This document shows, one piece after another, positions 20,512 through 27,914 of a DNA stretch of 27,914 nt. The notes beneath the pieces are model-generated. The model did not search any database, had not been told where the DNA came from, and saw nothing but the letters and a program-made list of their open reading frames with translations. How positions within the stretch are numbered: the first letter of the stretch is position 1; each line of letters opens with the position of its first letter. The position numbers and the translations under genes are program-made. The DNA is from Lenisia limosa (lineage: Eukaryota; Breviatea), in NCBI GenBank assembly GCA_001655205.1, contig LPNZ01008366.1:1-27914 (forward strand), in the 5' to 3' direction.

Positions 20512-23500
20512 CTGGATGGTGATGAGGATGATTATACTGATTATGGTGATAATGATGATGATGATGATGGTGGTGGTGATGATGATGATGATGTGGGGGG
20601 AGGGGGAGGCTCTCATTACCCCTTAAACAAAGTTGATTTGTGTTTGCTTTTTCCTCATAATTTCTAATTTTTAACTCTTTCTCTCCCCACCNNNNNNNNN
20701 NNNNNNNNNNNNNNNNNNNNNNNNNNNNNNNNNNNNNNNNNNNNNNNNNNNNNNNNNNNNNNNNNNNNNNNNNNNNNNNNNNNNNNNNNNNNNNNNNNNT
20801 CGTGCTATGATAATGAATGAAGTTTCACTCCAATGATGAAACAAGTTATTGTGGACCCCAACCCACAACAGCGAAATCCTCGGCGCCTTCCAGGGCAGAC
20901 TTCACCAGGTCAAGGTCAGTATAAACCTTGCAGACCCCAGCCTTCCTCTTCCTCCTTTTTCTCTCGGCTTGAATTGGCTCTTTTCCGCTTCGGAAGAACT
21001 CCAGGTTCAGCTCATCAAAGTTCCGACTCTCTTTTGAGCCCGGCAGCGAAGTGGTTAAGGAACTCAGGCTGATTTCTGGGGGGGGGGGGTTGGAAAAANN
21101 NNNNNNNNNNNNNNNNNNNNNNNNNNNNNNNNNNNNNNNNNNNNNNNNNNNNNNNNNNNNNNNNNNNNNNNNNNNNNNNNNNNNNNNNNNNNNNNNNNNN
21201 NNNNNNNNNNNNNNNNNNNNNNNNNNNNNNNNNNNNNNNGTAAACGAAAGGGCCATCTGCGCTGCTGCTTTTTGAAGTGGATCCTATGAAAATGAAAATT
21301 GACTTTTGCCAGACAAGTCAAGTCATATTAGAATGTTATTTTTTATCAAAATATCAAAATAGTAATACATACAAATGCTTTAGATACCGCATCACAGGAA
21401 TGTAGAGAAAGATAAACAAGGACCATGTGTCAGTGCAATGAGTAAAAGGGAGGTTAAATTGAGTATGGAATCATATTGAGCCACAAAAAGAACCTTGGTA
21501 CCGATTAAACAATATGAGCGAAAAAAGGACATCATAAGCTCATGGCTCACATTGAATGTTTGAAAGAAGTCTCGGGTTGCGCGTTCGCCCGCCTTCACGT
21601 CCCTGCATGGCCACACCAAGGTGTACACCGCGTATTCTATGGGGAAGAGAAAATGAAACAGAGTATCATCACGATAATGCAGTCCACCCACATCATTATA
21701 TGTTAAAGGAAAATGATGCGATTGATAATCTGTTAGGAAAATGGTTTTACTTTGACCGGAAAATAATATAATATTACGCAGTGAAAAACATAGCTCCAAC
21801 AACATCCAGCATACGGTTTCCACCCATCATGAGCACAATTGGCATTGTTTTAAAGGCGGGGTTATTGCTATGGTTGAAGGCCACTAGGGGGGCTTCTGGC
21901 GCATCTTAAAGGTCAAATTGTTCATGAGTCTGAGTGTTTCGAATCCTTTCTCTCTGAAGTGCTATTATAGAGGTTTGGTATCCCTGTGTAATCCCTTGAA
22001 CTGCAACAAAATGTTGCTTGGAATTAACTACGCGGAAAACATGCTTTGACTCCCTTCATGATTGAAAATACTACATTATCCACTGACTACCTTTGCTTCA
22101 TCTATGCATCACTATCTCTACACCATTTGTTCATACACTTTGGGTTCCAAAAAGATTTACTTTTCGACAAATATTCAATAGATATCGAAGATTACACGTC
22201 TTTTGGAGTCGAAGGTGAATCTCTCTTCAAGTAGGGCTTCACTTCGGTTCGAAAAAAGAATAAATATCTCGATAAATCCTCGATAATTTACTGGTATTTT
22301 TCGAACTGAAGTGAAGCCCTACTTACAATAGATTGTGTCGTGTCTGCCTTCAGCATTGGGCATATGCGCCTGAAGACAAAAGGGGATAGGGTTGGCGGGC
22401 TGAGAGGGTAAGAGCAAAACAACCGGAGGAGGGTGAGAGAGATTGAAAAATTTATGAGACAAAAAAGGGTCCAAAATCAACTCAGTTTACGAGGGTTGAG
22501 AACTACAAACAAAAAAAGCCCAGGCCAGTCACTTCTGCAGCACCTCAGGGAGGGAGTATGTTGTCAATCATTATATATAATTTAACCTTACCTGGGGGGT
22601 ACTCATTATATCACTCCGTTCCCACCTGACAAATCATTTTAACCATTCCTCAAACCAATTTGTGGATTTTCGAATCAGGGTCCCTTTGAAGCCTCTGCAG
22701 TTCCGTTGATGATTTGAACATCACAGATGAAGGGACCAAGAACACCTAGGGGATATCAAATAACCCTCCAACATTGTTCTATGAATCTAAAGACGGCTTG
22801 GTTGATGTTATCATTGCAGACACCACGGTAAAAGGAAATATGTTATGTTACAAGAACTCAAAAAACCGTTGAAAGAAAAGAAGAGAATAGTAATAAAATA
22901 TAAAAATAGGGCAGGTTTAGAAGCAGCCAACAAACCAGCGAGTTCTTTTCGGTATCATTAACCACGTGCGACTCAAAGCCCACCGGGGATTTGTCAATCT
23001 AATGGATATTCAGTGGGATGATTTGGATGGTTTGCTATCTCGGGTTGATGTTGAAAGAAGGTGATGTTGACGAAAGTAATTGGGATGATCGTAGAGATCA
23101 TGTCAATAACACCATGTGGGATAATAATTGTAATTGTTACGATAGTGCTTGTTAATGAAATTGCTTTTTTTTACTAGTAATGATATGGTTCATCATAGCA
23201 AAGAACAACCGATTCTTCTGGGAGAGGGAATGCGGGGGGGGGGGGGGNNNNNNNNNNNNNNNNNNNNNNNNNNNNNNNNNNNNNNNNNNNNNNNNNNNNN
23301 NNNNNNNNNNNNNNNNNNNNNNNNNNNNNNNNNNNNNNNNNGGCAAGTACCACGAAGGAAAGGCAGGCAGGATAAATCCCCACCAATTCAACCTTGTCAG
23401 TCGGCTGCAGGGACACGACATCAAACCATAGGTGCGGGGGTGTGCCTGCAACGCATCTAAAGGCCGTCTACATAGTATGAGCACCTTCATTTCATCTATG

Positions 23501-24077
23501 CCTCACGATCTTCATTACCATTTGATATCTGAATAAATGTAGAATATCACCTACATTTCTATGGAATTAGAGTGGGGGGCATGACAAGATATCAAGGAGG
23601 AGTACAGATACACAATAAGAGATGAGAAATAATAATAAAAAAGTTTTCTTCTGGCCGAAGCCGTCCACNNNNNNNNNNNNNNNNNNNNNNNNNNNNNNNN
23701 NNNNNNNNNNNNNNNNNNNNNNNNNNNNNNNNNNNNNNNNNNNNNNNNNNNNNNNNNNNNNNNNNNNNNNNNNNNNNNNNCAACTCTGTACACAGCTTTC
23801 TGCATTCCTCCCCAGCATACGGATTCAATATATTGCACTGGGGGAAAAATACAAGGCTTTTCTGGCCAAAGCCGTCCACACCATCATTCTTATAAGAGTT
23901 ATTGAATTATAGTATTATAGTAATTCACCCAATCATTTACCGCGCAACTGTTATATCTCCAAAGATATACAACATGTGGCATATTGTTACCCCCCCCCCC
24001 ACATCCCAGAGGCACTTAGGGAATCCAGCATCCTTGAAGTTGCCTTCATAAGCGGCAAAGAATGCGTTGACATTCAT
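18362..24077 (-). CDS. TTLL12: Tubulin-tyrosine-ligase-like protein 12 (SET-like + TTL domains)
   Basis: I assembled this gene by eye from conserved TTLL12 motifs and matching splice phases. Exons in transcript order: 24077-about 23991/24003; unresolved N-terminal exons; 21729-21551; 21283 into the gap ending at 21239; about 21076-20867; 20511-20443; 20401-20340; 20230-20181; 20078-20031; 19908-19795; 19676-19549; 19375-19301; 19235-19153; 19037-18885; 18782-18686; 18469-18362. TTLL12 is a conserved eukaryotic protein with a SET-like N-terminal domain and a C-terminal TTL (ATP-grasp) domain. It is linked to tubulin and histone modification, though its own enzyme activity is disputed. No frame breaks were found in the resolved exons, so the gene looks functional. 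Confidence 0.85.
20402..20442 (-). other. 41-nt intron in TTLL12
   Basis: On the minus strand it reads GTATTC...CACTAAACTTGTAG. Splicing joins RPAAFKE to NCLMNYFPGENCFTVKD, matching the family. It is independent evidence that this genome uses introns of about 40 nt. Confidence 0.8.
20518..20609 (+). repeat. GAT/GTG microsatellite and G-rich tail in a TTLL12 intron
   Basis: An imperfect GATGAT / GGTGGT trinucleotide run ends in GTGGGGGGAGGGGGAGG. It starts just upstream, in transcript terms, of the 20511 splice acceptor. The open frames here translate to poly-I/M/D and are artefacts. Confidence 0.85.
20692..20799. other. Assembly gap (N)
   Basis: 108 unresolved bases inside the TTLL12 intron 20512-20866. 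No coding sequence is expected to be missing. Confidence 0.99.
20867..21076 (-). CDS. TTLL12: TTLL12 exon leading into the TTL domain
   Basis: The frame is open from the gap edge and reads NFDELNLEFFRSGKEP, a basic stretch ERKRRKRK, then GVCKVYTDLDLVKSALEG and EDFAV. The last block matches the TTLL12 FKVYTDxxxV motif. Donor GTT|GTGGGT; the next exon resumes in phase with TSDRDEADFVYTS. The 5' boundary is uncertain: the exon may start at an AG near 21076 or run into the gap. Confidence 0.7.
21099..21239. other. Assembly gap (N) within TTLL12 coding part
   Basis: 141 unresolved bases, next to a run of G. The exon DPLQKAAAQMALSF runs into this gap on one side and an open frame abuts it on the other, so part of the SET-like/TTL junction is missing. 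Confidence 0.99.
21551..21729 (-). CDS. TTLL12: TTLL12 SET-like domain exon
   Basis: The exon reads HHFPLTYNDVGGLHYRDD, then LFPIEYAVYTLVWPCRDV and RATRDFFQTFN. The last two segments match the TTLL12-specific block AYTLLWPxRDxxxGExxTRDF. Acceptor CCTAACAG and donor AAT|GTGAGC; the next exon (21283-21240, up to the gap) continues in phase with DPLQKAAAQMALSF. A piece of coding sequence is missing in the following assembly gap. Confidence 0.82.
22229..22324. mobile_element. MITE-like element, copy A (inverted repeat 28 bp)
   Basis: The left arm 22229-22256 and the reverse complement of the right arm 22297-22324 match at 27 of 28 positions (core GGGCTTCACTTCGGTTCG). Only 40 bp lie between, with TCGATAAAT-type motifs. 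The arm sequence recurs near the window's 3' end, so this is a family. No coding capacity. Confidence 0.8.
22750..23060 (+). CDS. Possible plus-strand exon pair, unknown
   Basis: Two open stretches, 22750-22827 and 22939-23060, are joined in phase by a GT-AG intron (GTAAAA...AAACCAG). They read PPTLFYESKDGLVDVIIADT, then VLFGIINHVRLKAHRGFVNL and DIQWDDLDGLLSRVD. The codon choice looks protein-like, but I recognise no family, and the position lies inside a TTLL12 intron on the other strand. A TAG precedes the first stretch in frame (it could be a splice acceptor). It may be a nested gene, a gene relic or chance. Confidence 0.3.
23248..23341. other. Assembly gap (N)
   Basis: 94 unresolved bases directly after a run of 14 G. 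It lies in the unresolved TTLL12 N-terminal part. Confidence 0.99.
23621..23806. repeat. Dispersed AT-rich repeat, copy 1 (split by a gap)
   Basis: It begins ATGAGAAATAATAAT, reaches CTGGCCGAAGCCGTCCAC at the gap (23669-23780) and resumes CAACTCTGTACACAGCTTTC. Both ends match copy 3 at 24921-25052, so the gap probably hides the middle of the repeat. Confidence 0.7.
23669..23780. other. Assembly gap (N) inside a repeat
   Basis: 112 unresolved bases between the two ends of repeat copy 1. A possible TTLL12 second exon may run into it. Confidence 0.99.
23861..23950. repeat. Dispersed AT-rich repeat, copy 2
   Basis: CTGGCCAAAGCCGTCCACAC, then CTTATAAGAG, ATTATAGTA and TTCACCCAATCATTTACCGC. It shares order and sequence with the other three copies. 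Intronic with respect to TTLL12. Confidence 0.75.
23991..24077 (-). CDS. TTLL12: TTLL12 first exon
   Basis: Starting at ATG 24077, the exon reads MNVN and then AFFAAYEGNFKDAGFPKCLW. This matches the conserved N-terminus of TTLL12 proteins (FAAxxGxLxxxGxPxxxW). It sets both the start and the orientation of the gene. The donor is either GTGGGG after the GAT codon (exon end 24003) or GTAACA beyond a G run (exon end 23991). An overlapping plus-strand frame of 76 codons is its shadow. Confidence 0.75.
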
Positions 24078-24322
24078 TGTACGAGAGGTGGAAGACCACT
24101 CCTTTTCGCGAAGGCAAAGATCGCAAACAAAAAAATCACTATTGTTTCGGTTTTATATTTTTGTGGGTATGGCGTAGAGGTGTTTGTTTTGTTCTTTTAT
24201 AGCTAGGCAAGAGGAGAGAGGAGGGGACAAGGAGGGGGAGGTTTGAAACAACAAAAATAACGGGGAGGGCTGGGATCACCTGATCTGGATTCCTGCAGGT
24301 ACTTCCATCCGCTTTCAGTTTC

Positions 24323-24428
24323 TTAAAACAGGCCGCTAAACCAGATTCATTACGTAATCTTAACCGAGCCCCAAATCCATAACCTTACACACTCCGAGGT
24401 TTTATCCTAGATTAGCGGCCTGCTTTAA
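24323..24428. mobile_element. TTAA-bounded MITE-like element, 106 bp
   Basis: The left arm TTAAAACAGGCCGCTAA (24323-24339) and the right arm TTAGCGGCCTGCTTTAA (24412-24428) are inverted repeats with 16 of 17 matches. Both ends are TTAA, the target-site signature of piggyBac-type elements. The interior is AT-rich and non-coding. Confidence 0.75.
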
Positions 24429-24920
24429 CATTAAAGTATTGTTAAAATGTGAATAACTAAATTAATGAGCAAGCTGGCCAATGAGACAAATGTAATAATT
24501 AATATATGATGATATGTTAGTTGTTATTTTCACCCGCTTTGTCCTGTTCCTGTTTTATTGCTTTTGGTGGATTTCAAGCTACTAACCCAGTGTATAACCC
24601 TCTACTTTTGTGATTTTGTGATATCTGTCTAAAACTTGAACAACATTATAAAAAAAACAGAAATACAATAACAATTGGAGACAATTAGAGACTCAATAAT
24701 ACAATCCCCAAGAAATTCAACTCAGCCAAAACCAGAACTGATAAATACCAAAACCATTAGAGACTCTGCAACCTTCCAAATTTGGCAAGGTAAAGCGCAC
24801 CAGTGAGTCCGAACCATCTCCCATAGGTTGCAACCTAAACCATAACTCAATGCTACGTTCATTATCACTATTTGATATCATCTACTACTGATTCACTCAC
24901 TTAGTATATTATAATCGAAG

Positions 24921-25052
24921 AAATGAGAAACAAAACAGAGTTGCATCTGACCAAAGCTATCCACATCATCACGCTGATGAGATAGGATTATAATATAATA
25001 CTAATTCACCCAATCATTTGCCTCACAACTCTGTGCACACAGCTTTCTGCAT
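24921..25052. repeat. Dispersed AT-rich repeat, copy 3 (fullest)
   Basis: It runs AAATGAGAAAC, CTGACCAAAGCTATCCACAT, GATTATAATATAATACTAAT, TTCACCCAATCATTTG, CTCTGTGCACACAGCTTTC. It covers the full length that copies 1, 2 and 4 share in part. Confidence 0.75.
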
Positions 25053-25060
25053 ATAATAGG

Positions 25061-25186
25061 AGGTTTAATTCTCAATTTCGCTGCAAATTTCGCAGGCAAA
25101 TTTCGACGTCGAAATGTGATCAAATTTCACTTTTTGGCCTGAAAAGCGAAATTTGAACCGGCGAAATTTGAAAACAAAGTAAACCT
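25061..25186. mobile_element. Inverted-repeat element with repeated CGAAATTTG words
   Basis: The ends are AGGTTTA and its inverted partner TAAACCT. Inside are several direct and inverted copies of CAAATTTCG/CGAAATTTG, plus a central GACGTC palindrome. It starts 9 bp after repeat copy 3. Size and structure suit a non-autonomous element; no coding capacity. Confidence 0.55.
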
Positions 25187-25488
25187 CAGGTTACCCTCTA
25201 GTTGGTCAATTCTTTAATAAATACGTTTAAACATCTTAATTCAGTCAATAACTAGAGAGGAAGAGAGTTCAGTACGGCAGACAAATATTTTAAAGCAAAT
25301 CAAACCCGGGAACTATCCCAAAAACAGTCGGAGATCACTAATTCGAGGGATTGGCAACCGGAACGGAGGTTACAGGTGATAAGCTTACCAATGTTGGCAC
25401 ATAAACGTTTAATAGATATCGTTCTTCTCTTATAAAATCAACTTATCGAAGGATTTTATAATGTTTTACACAAAAAACTACGAAAAAT

Positions 25489-27689
25489 TTACGCGCAACT
25501 TTGAATGGTCAAAATTTGCGCCTTAACTACAGACGCTGCCATCCCCTTTATAGAAGAGCCAAAATTCCCTCTACATGTAGCTAAAGAAAACTGACCTCAA
25601 TATTCACAATGTCAGCCATCTCAGTAATGACCTCTTCTTGATCTGAGGGGGTTGTTAGGCCAACAGTTCAGTTTTATATCCCAAATTGCATGATATCATA
25701 GAATATTCAACTAGATATTGAGCAATCATATAATTACTACATAGCATACTACTATTAGTAGTACTTATCATATGCAATGAGAAATAAAAAAATCAGGTCT
25801 GGCCTAAAGCGTCCACATCATCACGCTTATAAGAGATATTGGATTATAGTATAATATTAATTCACCCTGATATACATATGCATATATCAAACTCTTCCAT
25901 CAGACCCCCCCAACCCACATGATTTGAGTGCAGACTGCACATAACCGTCATAAGTACACACGCCTCCTGTGGCATTACCAAAAAGAGGTTGTGAAGTAGG
26001 ACCCCACACTGACTATCCTTATCTCATACCTCCCATCACGATCATGGTTGGGTTGATAATGTTAGTTAGCATAGCTAATCCGAAGCCAAGAGCCTTGCCT
26101 GCTTTTTGAACCTCTAAAATGGTGGCCTAAACTGTAATGAAGGCCCTGAAACCCCACTATCAAATAACTGCAGATGATGCAAACCTTATCGTTTTCTTTG
26201 ATTTTGTCGTGAACCTCTTCACCCGTCAAACCAAGGCGTTCCAAAAGTCCAAGTCCACCTCAGAAATAACATATATTACTACATAAAATATGATACAGTA
26301 ATATATTCATATATTTCTAGTTGCAAAATGAGCCAGGACAGTATTCTCTTGGAATACCACTACTGAACAAACAGCAATATTGAAGATAATATAGTTGAAC
26401 TGAATATGGCCAACTGGAAGCGAAAATGTTCAACTGATGCAAACCACAAAGAGCATCAAGACTTTCCTTCTGTCCGGCTATGCGAGAAATTCCCGCTTCT
26501 CCCGCCCATCCACGTGCGCCTCCAAAGAGCTGAGCTGTTATTTGGACTTTACTTCCACCAAAAATGGCAATATTTCAATGAATAAACGTATACTTTTGTT
26601 GATAATCAAAGAGTCCCCAAGACAAAGTAATATCAAACATTGCATATCACTCAGCGTTGTCATAATACTCCTCAAAATAATATTCTATCAGGCAGCGTTG
26701 CACTTCCATGAGTTCATACAATATCAATACTGTCAAAATATTAATTATTTTTGAAAATAGTCTTTTTGGGACCAATGAAGCTCTAGGCTAAAGCCACAAG
26801 TACTGTTACGCCCGTAAATACCCAATTGAATCCGTCTTACCTTTCCTTTGTGGGTAAAAGACGTTCCAATGCCTGATCCAATAACTGCAAATATGATTGT
26901 TTCCTAAAGCGTTAAGGTGGTTTCGGGCTATCATTTGTTACCTAAAGGACAAAAAAGGAAAATCAAAATTAAACTGTTCCAAAACCAAGTACCACATACC
27001 TTCTGAAAAGCCTCTCGGACCTCCATGCTTGGGTGGAAAGCATACGCACACGCGGCAGTGGAGATATCATTGTCAACGTGCACCTGAGGATTAACTTCGC
27101 TGGAGAGAATAGTACCAGTTAGACAATAGTTGGCTACTTCACTCGGAATCAAATGGGGTTTTAATTACAAAATAGAAACTTCTTTTTTTCTCAAGTAATT
27201 ACTGGCTAAAAAAAATTAGGACTTATTTCTACAGAGATATTAAAAAATCAACGGACTGTTTGAACCGAAGCAGTCCACACAAGTAAAGCAATATGTTGCT
27301 CAATAAAATGACTTATTATCAACATATCCTAAGGGCTTCACCCTGGTCCAAAAATTATCGGTAAACCATCGAAATTTATCGAGAAATTCACTACATATCC
27401 TTGAAAAAACATCAGTCCCAATCACAAGCAGAACGAACCCTACCTGAACCGCCTCCTTTTGTCCATATGCGGCCAAAGCGCTTCGAACACCTTGTGCAGT
27501 TAATAGTTTGAAAAGGGCATATGTCAAATAGGAGTTTCTCGGTGTTTTTGTTACAGAAAATGAATTACTCCTTTTTCTTCAAACACTATCAATATAAACA
27601 CACCAGCCCTACAATTGGCAATGTTGTGGCCTTTGAGTGCGACATCAGGGGCCATAACTACGGTGGAGTCTTCGTCCACTATGCCTATG
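25489..27689 (-). CDS. ROK-family sugar kinase-like protein (5' partial)
   Basis: Exons in transcript order, phase-checked: about 27689-27613, 27490-27444, 27083-27000, 26903-26841, 26529-26445, 26258-26185, 26111-26030. Later parts are less sure: 26008-25887 and/or 25642-25596, and a terminal piece about 25570-25489. They give IGIVDEDSTVVMAPDVALKG, SALAAYGQKEAVQVHVDNDI, STAACAYAFHP, IIFAVIGSGIGTSFTHKGK, GGARGWAGEAGISRIAG, then GFGLAMLTNIINPTMIVMG and GNFGSSIKGMAAS. This is the ROK order (glucokinase, ManNAc kinase and relatives): the ND of VDNDI as catalytic Asp, a GTGIG-like phosphate loop, an AGE loop, and the NP..I..G strand. The usual His after AGExG and the CxCG zinc cluster are absent. 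The N-terminal ATP-binding DxGGT is outside the window. Confidence 0.72.
25775..25867. repeat. Dispersed AT-rich repeat, copy 4
   Basis: CAATGAGAAATAAAAAAATC, CTGGCCTAAAGCGTCCACAT, CTTATAAGAGATATTGG, then ATAATATTAATTCACCC. It sits in the 3' part of the ROK-like gene, presumably in an intron. This copy stops before the CAATCATTTG end of copies 2 and 3. Confidence 0.75.
27331..27345. repeat. Single arm of the MITE family (copy C)
   Basis: AGGGCTTCACCCTGG followed by ATTATCGGTAAACCATCG resembles the left arm and interior of the 27710-27809 element, but no matching right arm follows. A reversed arm-like TTTGAACCGAAGCAG lies at about 27260. Both are in the intron 27084-27443 of the ROK-like gene. 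Confidence 0.45.
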
Positions 27690-27709
27690 GCTGTTATACT
27701 GGTCAATAC

Positions 27710-27809
27710 CAAGGGCTTCACTTTGTTTCGAAATAAGACTGAATTTCTCCATAAATGCTCGAAAATTATCGATATTTTCCCGGTTTTTTTCGAACCGAAG
27801 TGAAGCCAT
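27710..27809. mobile_element. MITE with 8-bp flanking direct repeats, copy B (hAT-like)
   Basis: The left arm AGGGCTTCACTTTGTTTCGA and right arm TTCGAACCGAAGTGAAGCC are imperfect inverted repeats of the same family as copy A. The element is flanked on both sides by GTCAATAC (27702-27709 and 27810-27817), an 8-bp target duplication as made by hAT transposases. It sits directly upstream, in transcript terms, of the first visible ROK-like exon. Confidence 0.75.
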
Positions 27810-27865
27810 GTCAATACTATATGATATGACACAAGAAAAAGACTGGTAAAATATCAATACACTGT

Positions 27866-27905
27866 ATATTGAGGAATTCAGTCTTTTTTGTACCGAAGTG
27901 AAGCC
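27866..27905. mobile_element. MITE arm, copy D (cut by window end)
   Basis: Read on the minus strand it is GGCTTCACTTCGGTACAAAA followed by AGACTGAATTCCTCAAT. This matches the left arm and first interior bases (AGACTGAATTTCTCCAT) of copy B, showing conservation beyond the terminal repeat. Confidence 0.6.
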
Positions 27906-27914
27906 TTTGATAAA

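Larger units (their letters stand above)
21730..23990 (-). other. Unresolved TTLL12 N-terminal introns and exons
   Basis: TTLL12 proteins have some 150-190 residues between the first exon and the exon at 21729. Weak candidates on the minus strand are 23837 into the gap at 23780 (NPYAGEECRKLCTEL after ...CCCCCAG), 23437-23342 (LWFDVVSLQPTDKVELV) and about 22722-22671 (RLQRDPDSKIHKL). None is strong enough to place. The stretch also holds two gaps, a MITE-like element and a repeat. Confidence 0.45.
24078..25488. other. Repeat-rich intergenic stretch between ROK-like gene and TTLL12
   Basis: No convincing coding exon was seen on either strand. It holds a polypurine stretch (about 24206-24250), a TTAA-bounded inverted repeat, dispersed repeat copy 3, an inverted-repeat element at 25061-25186 and a weak hairpin (CCCTCTAGTT at 25194 against AACTAGAGAGG at 25250). 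The TTLL12 promoter should lie just above 24077. Confidence 0.6.

Noticed and set aside
20413-20667. Open frames over the GAT microsatellite
   Set aside because: The translations are poly-D, poly-M or poly-I from a trinucleotide repeat inside a TTLL12 intron.
22046-22234. Plus-strand open frame of 62 codons ending at the MITE arm
   Set aside because: It sits in an AT-rich intronic part, and a stretch of it (TTCATCTATGCATCACTATC) resembles other repeat-like sequence near 23488. No family match, and it stops inside the inverted repeat.
23976-24206. Plus-strand open frame of 76 codons
   Set aside because: It is the antisense shadow of TTLL12 exon 1 and includes a C homopolymer run; its translation has no protein-like features.
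25194-25260. Short hairpin CCCTCTAGTT / AACTAGAGAGG
   Set aside because: The arms are only about 9-10 bp in AT-rich DNA, with no target duplication; too weak to call an element.
1-27914. CRISPR arrays, tRNA, rRNA, bacterial operon signals
   Set aside because: No regular spacer-repeat pattern, cloverleaf or rRNA-like conserved sequence was found, and the gene structure is clearly eukaryotic.

Overview
This is a nuclear genome fragment from a microbial eukaryote that I cannot name. The evidence is very large spliced genes, GT-AG introns as short as 38-41 nt, CTAAC/CTAAT-like motifs just upstream of several 3' splice sites, a tubulin-tyrosine-ligase-like 12 (TTLL12) gene, MITE-like elements and assembly gaps. 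No rRNA, tRNA, operon or CRISPR array is visible.

Positions 244-18128 (+) carry one enormous gene that begins upstream of the window. Read across its breaks it encodes roughly 5,800 residues. The order is the tail of a first AAA+ module, five more AAA+ modules (only the third and fifth keep clean Walker A motifs), a helical linker of about 1,700 residues, beta-sandwich-like segments, an acidic helical stretch, a midasin-like VWA domain with an intact DxSxS motif, and a second VWA domain of the alpha-kinase-associated kind. This looks like a divergent midasin/Rea1- or dynein-like machine with two VWA heads. The frame is broken by an in-frame TGA (10127) and by frame changes near 12200, 12490, 13440 and 16850. 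Two of these can be explained by tiny introns. The others could be assembly indels, recoding or decay.

Positions 18362-24077 (-) carry an intron-dense TTLL12 gene, convergent with the giant gene and only 233 bp from its stop. I could join 13 exons or exon parts by splice phase, covering the SET-like and TTL domains, plus the first exon. Part of the N-terminal region between 21730 and 23990 is unresolved. That stretch holds two assembly gaps, repeats, an inverted-repeat element and a possible plus-strand exon pair.

Positions 24078-25488 are intergenic and repeat-rich: a TTAA-bounded inverted-repeat element, a dispersed AT-rich repeat and another inverted-repeat element. Positions 25489-27689 (-) carry a ROK-family sugar-kinase-like gene, also cut into short exons, with its 5' end outside the window. 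One of its introns contains a MITE with 8-bp flanking direct repeats, and a second arm of the same family lies at the window end.

The giant gene has kilobase-scale exons while its two neighbours are cut into 47-180 bp exons. That contrast, and the unusual domain architecture, are the most notable points.
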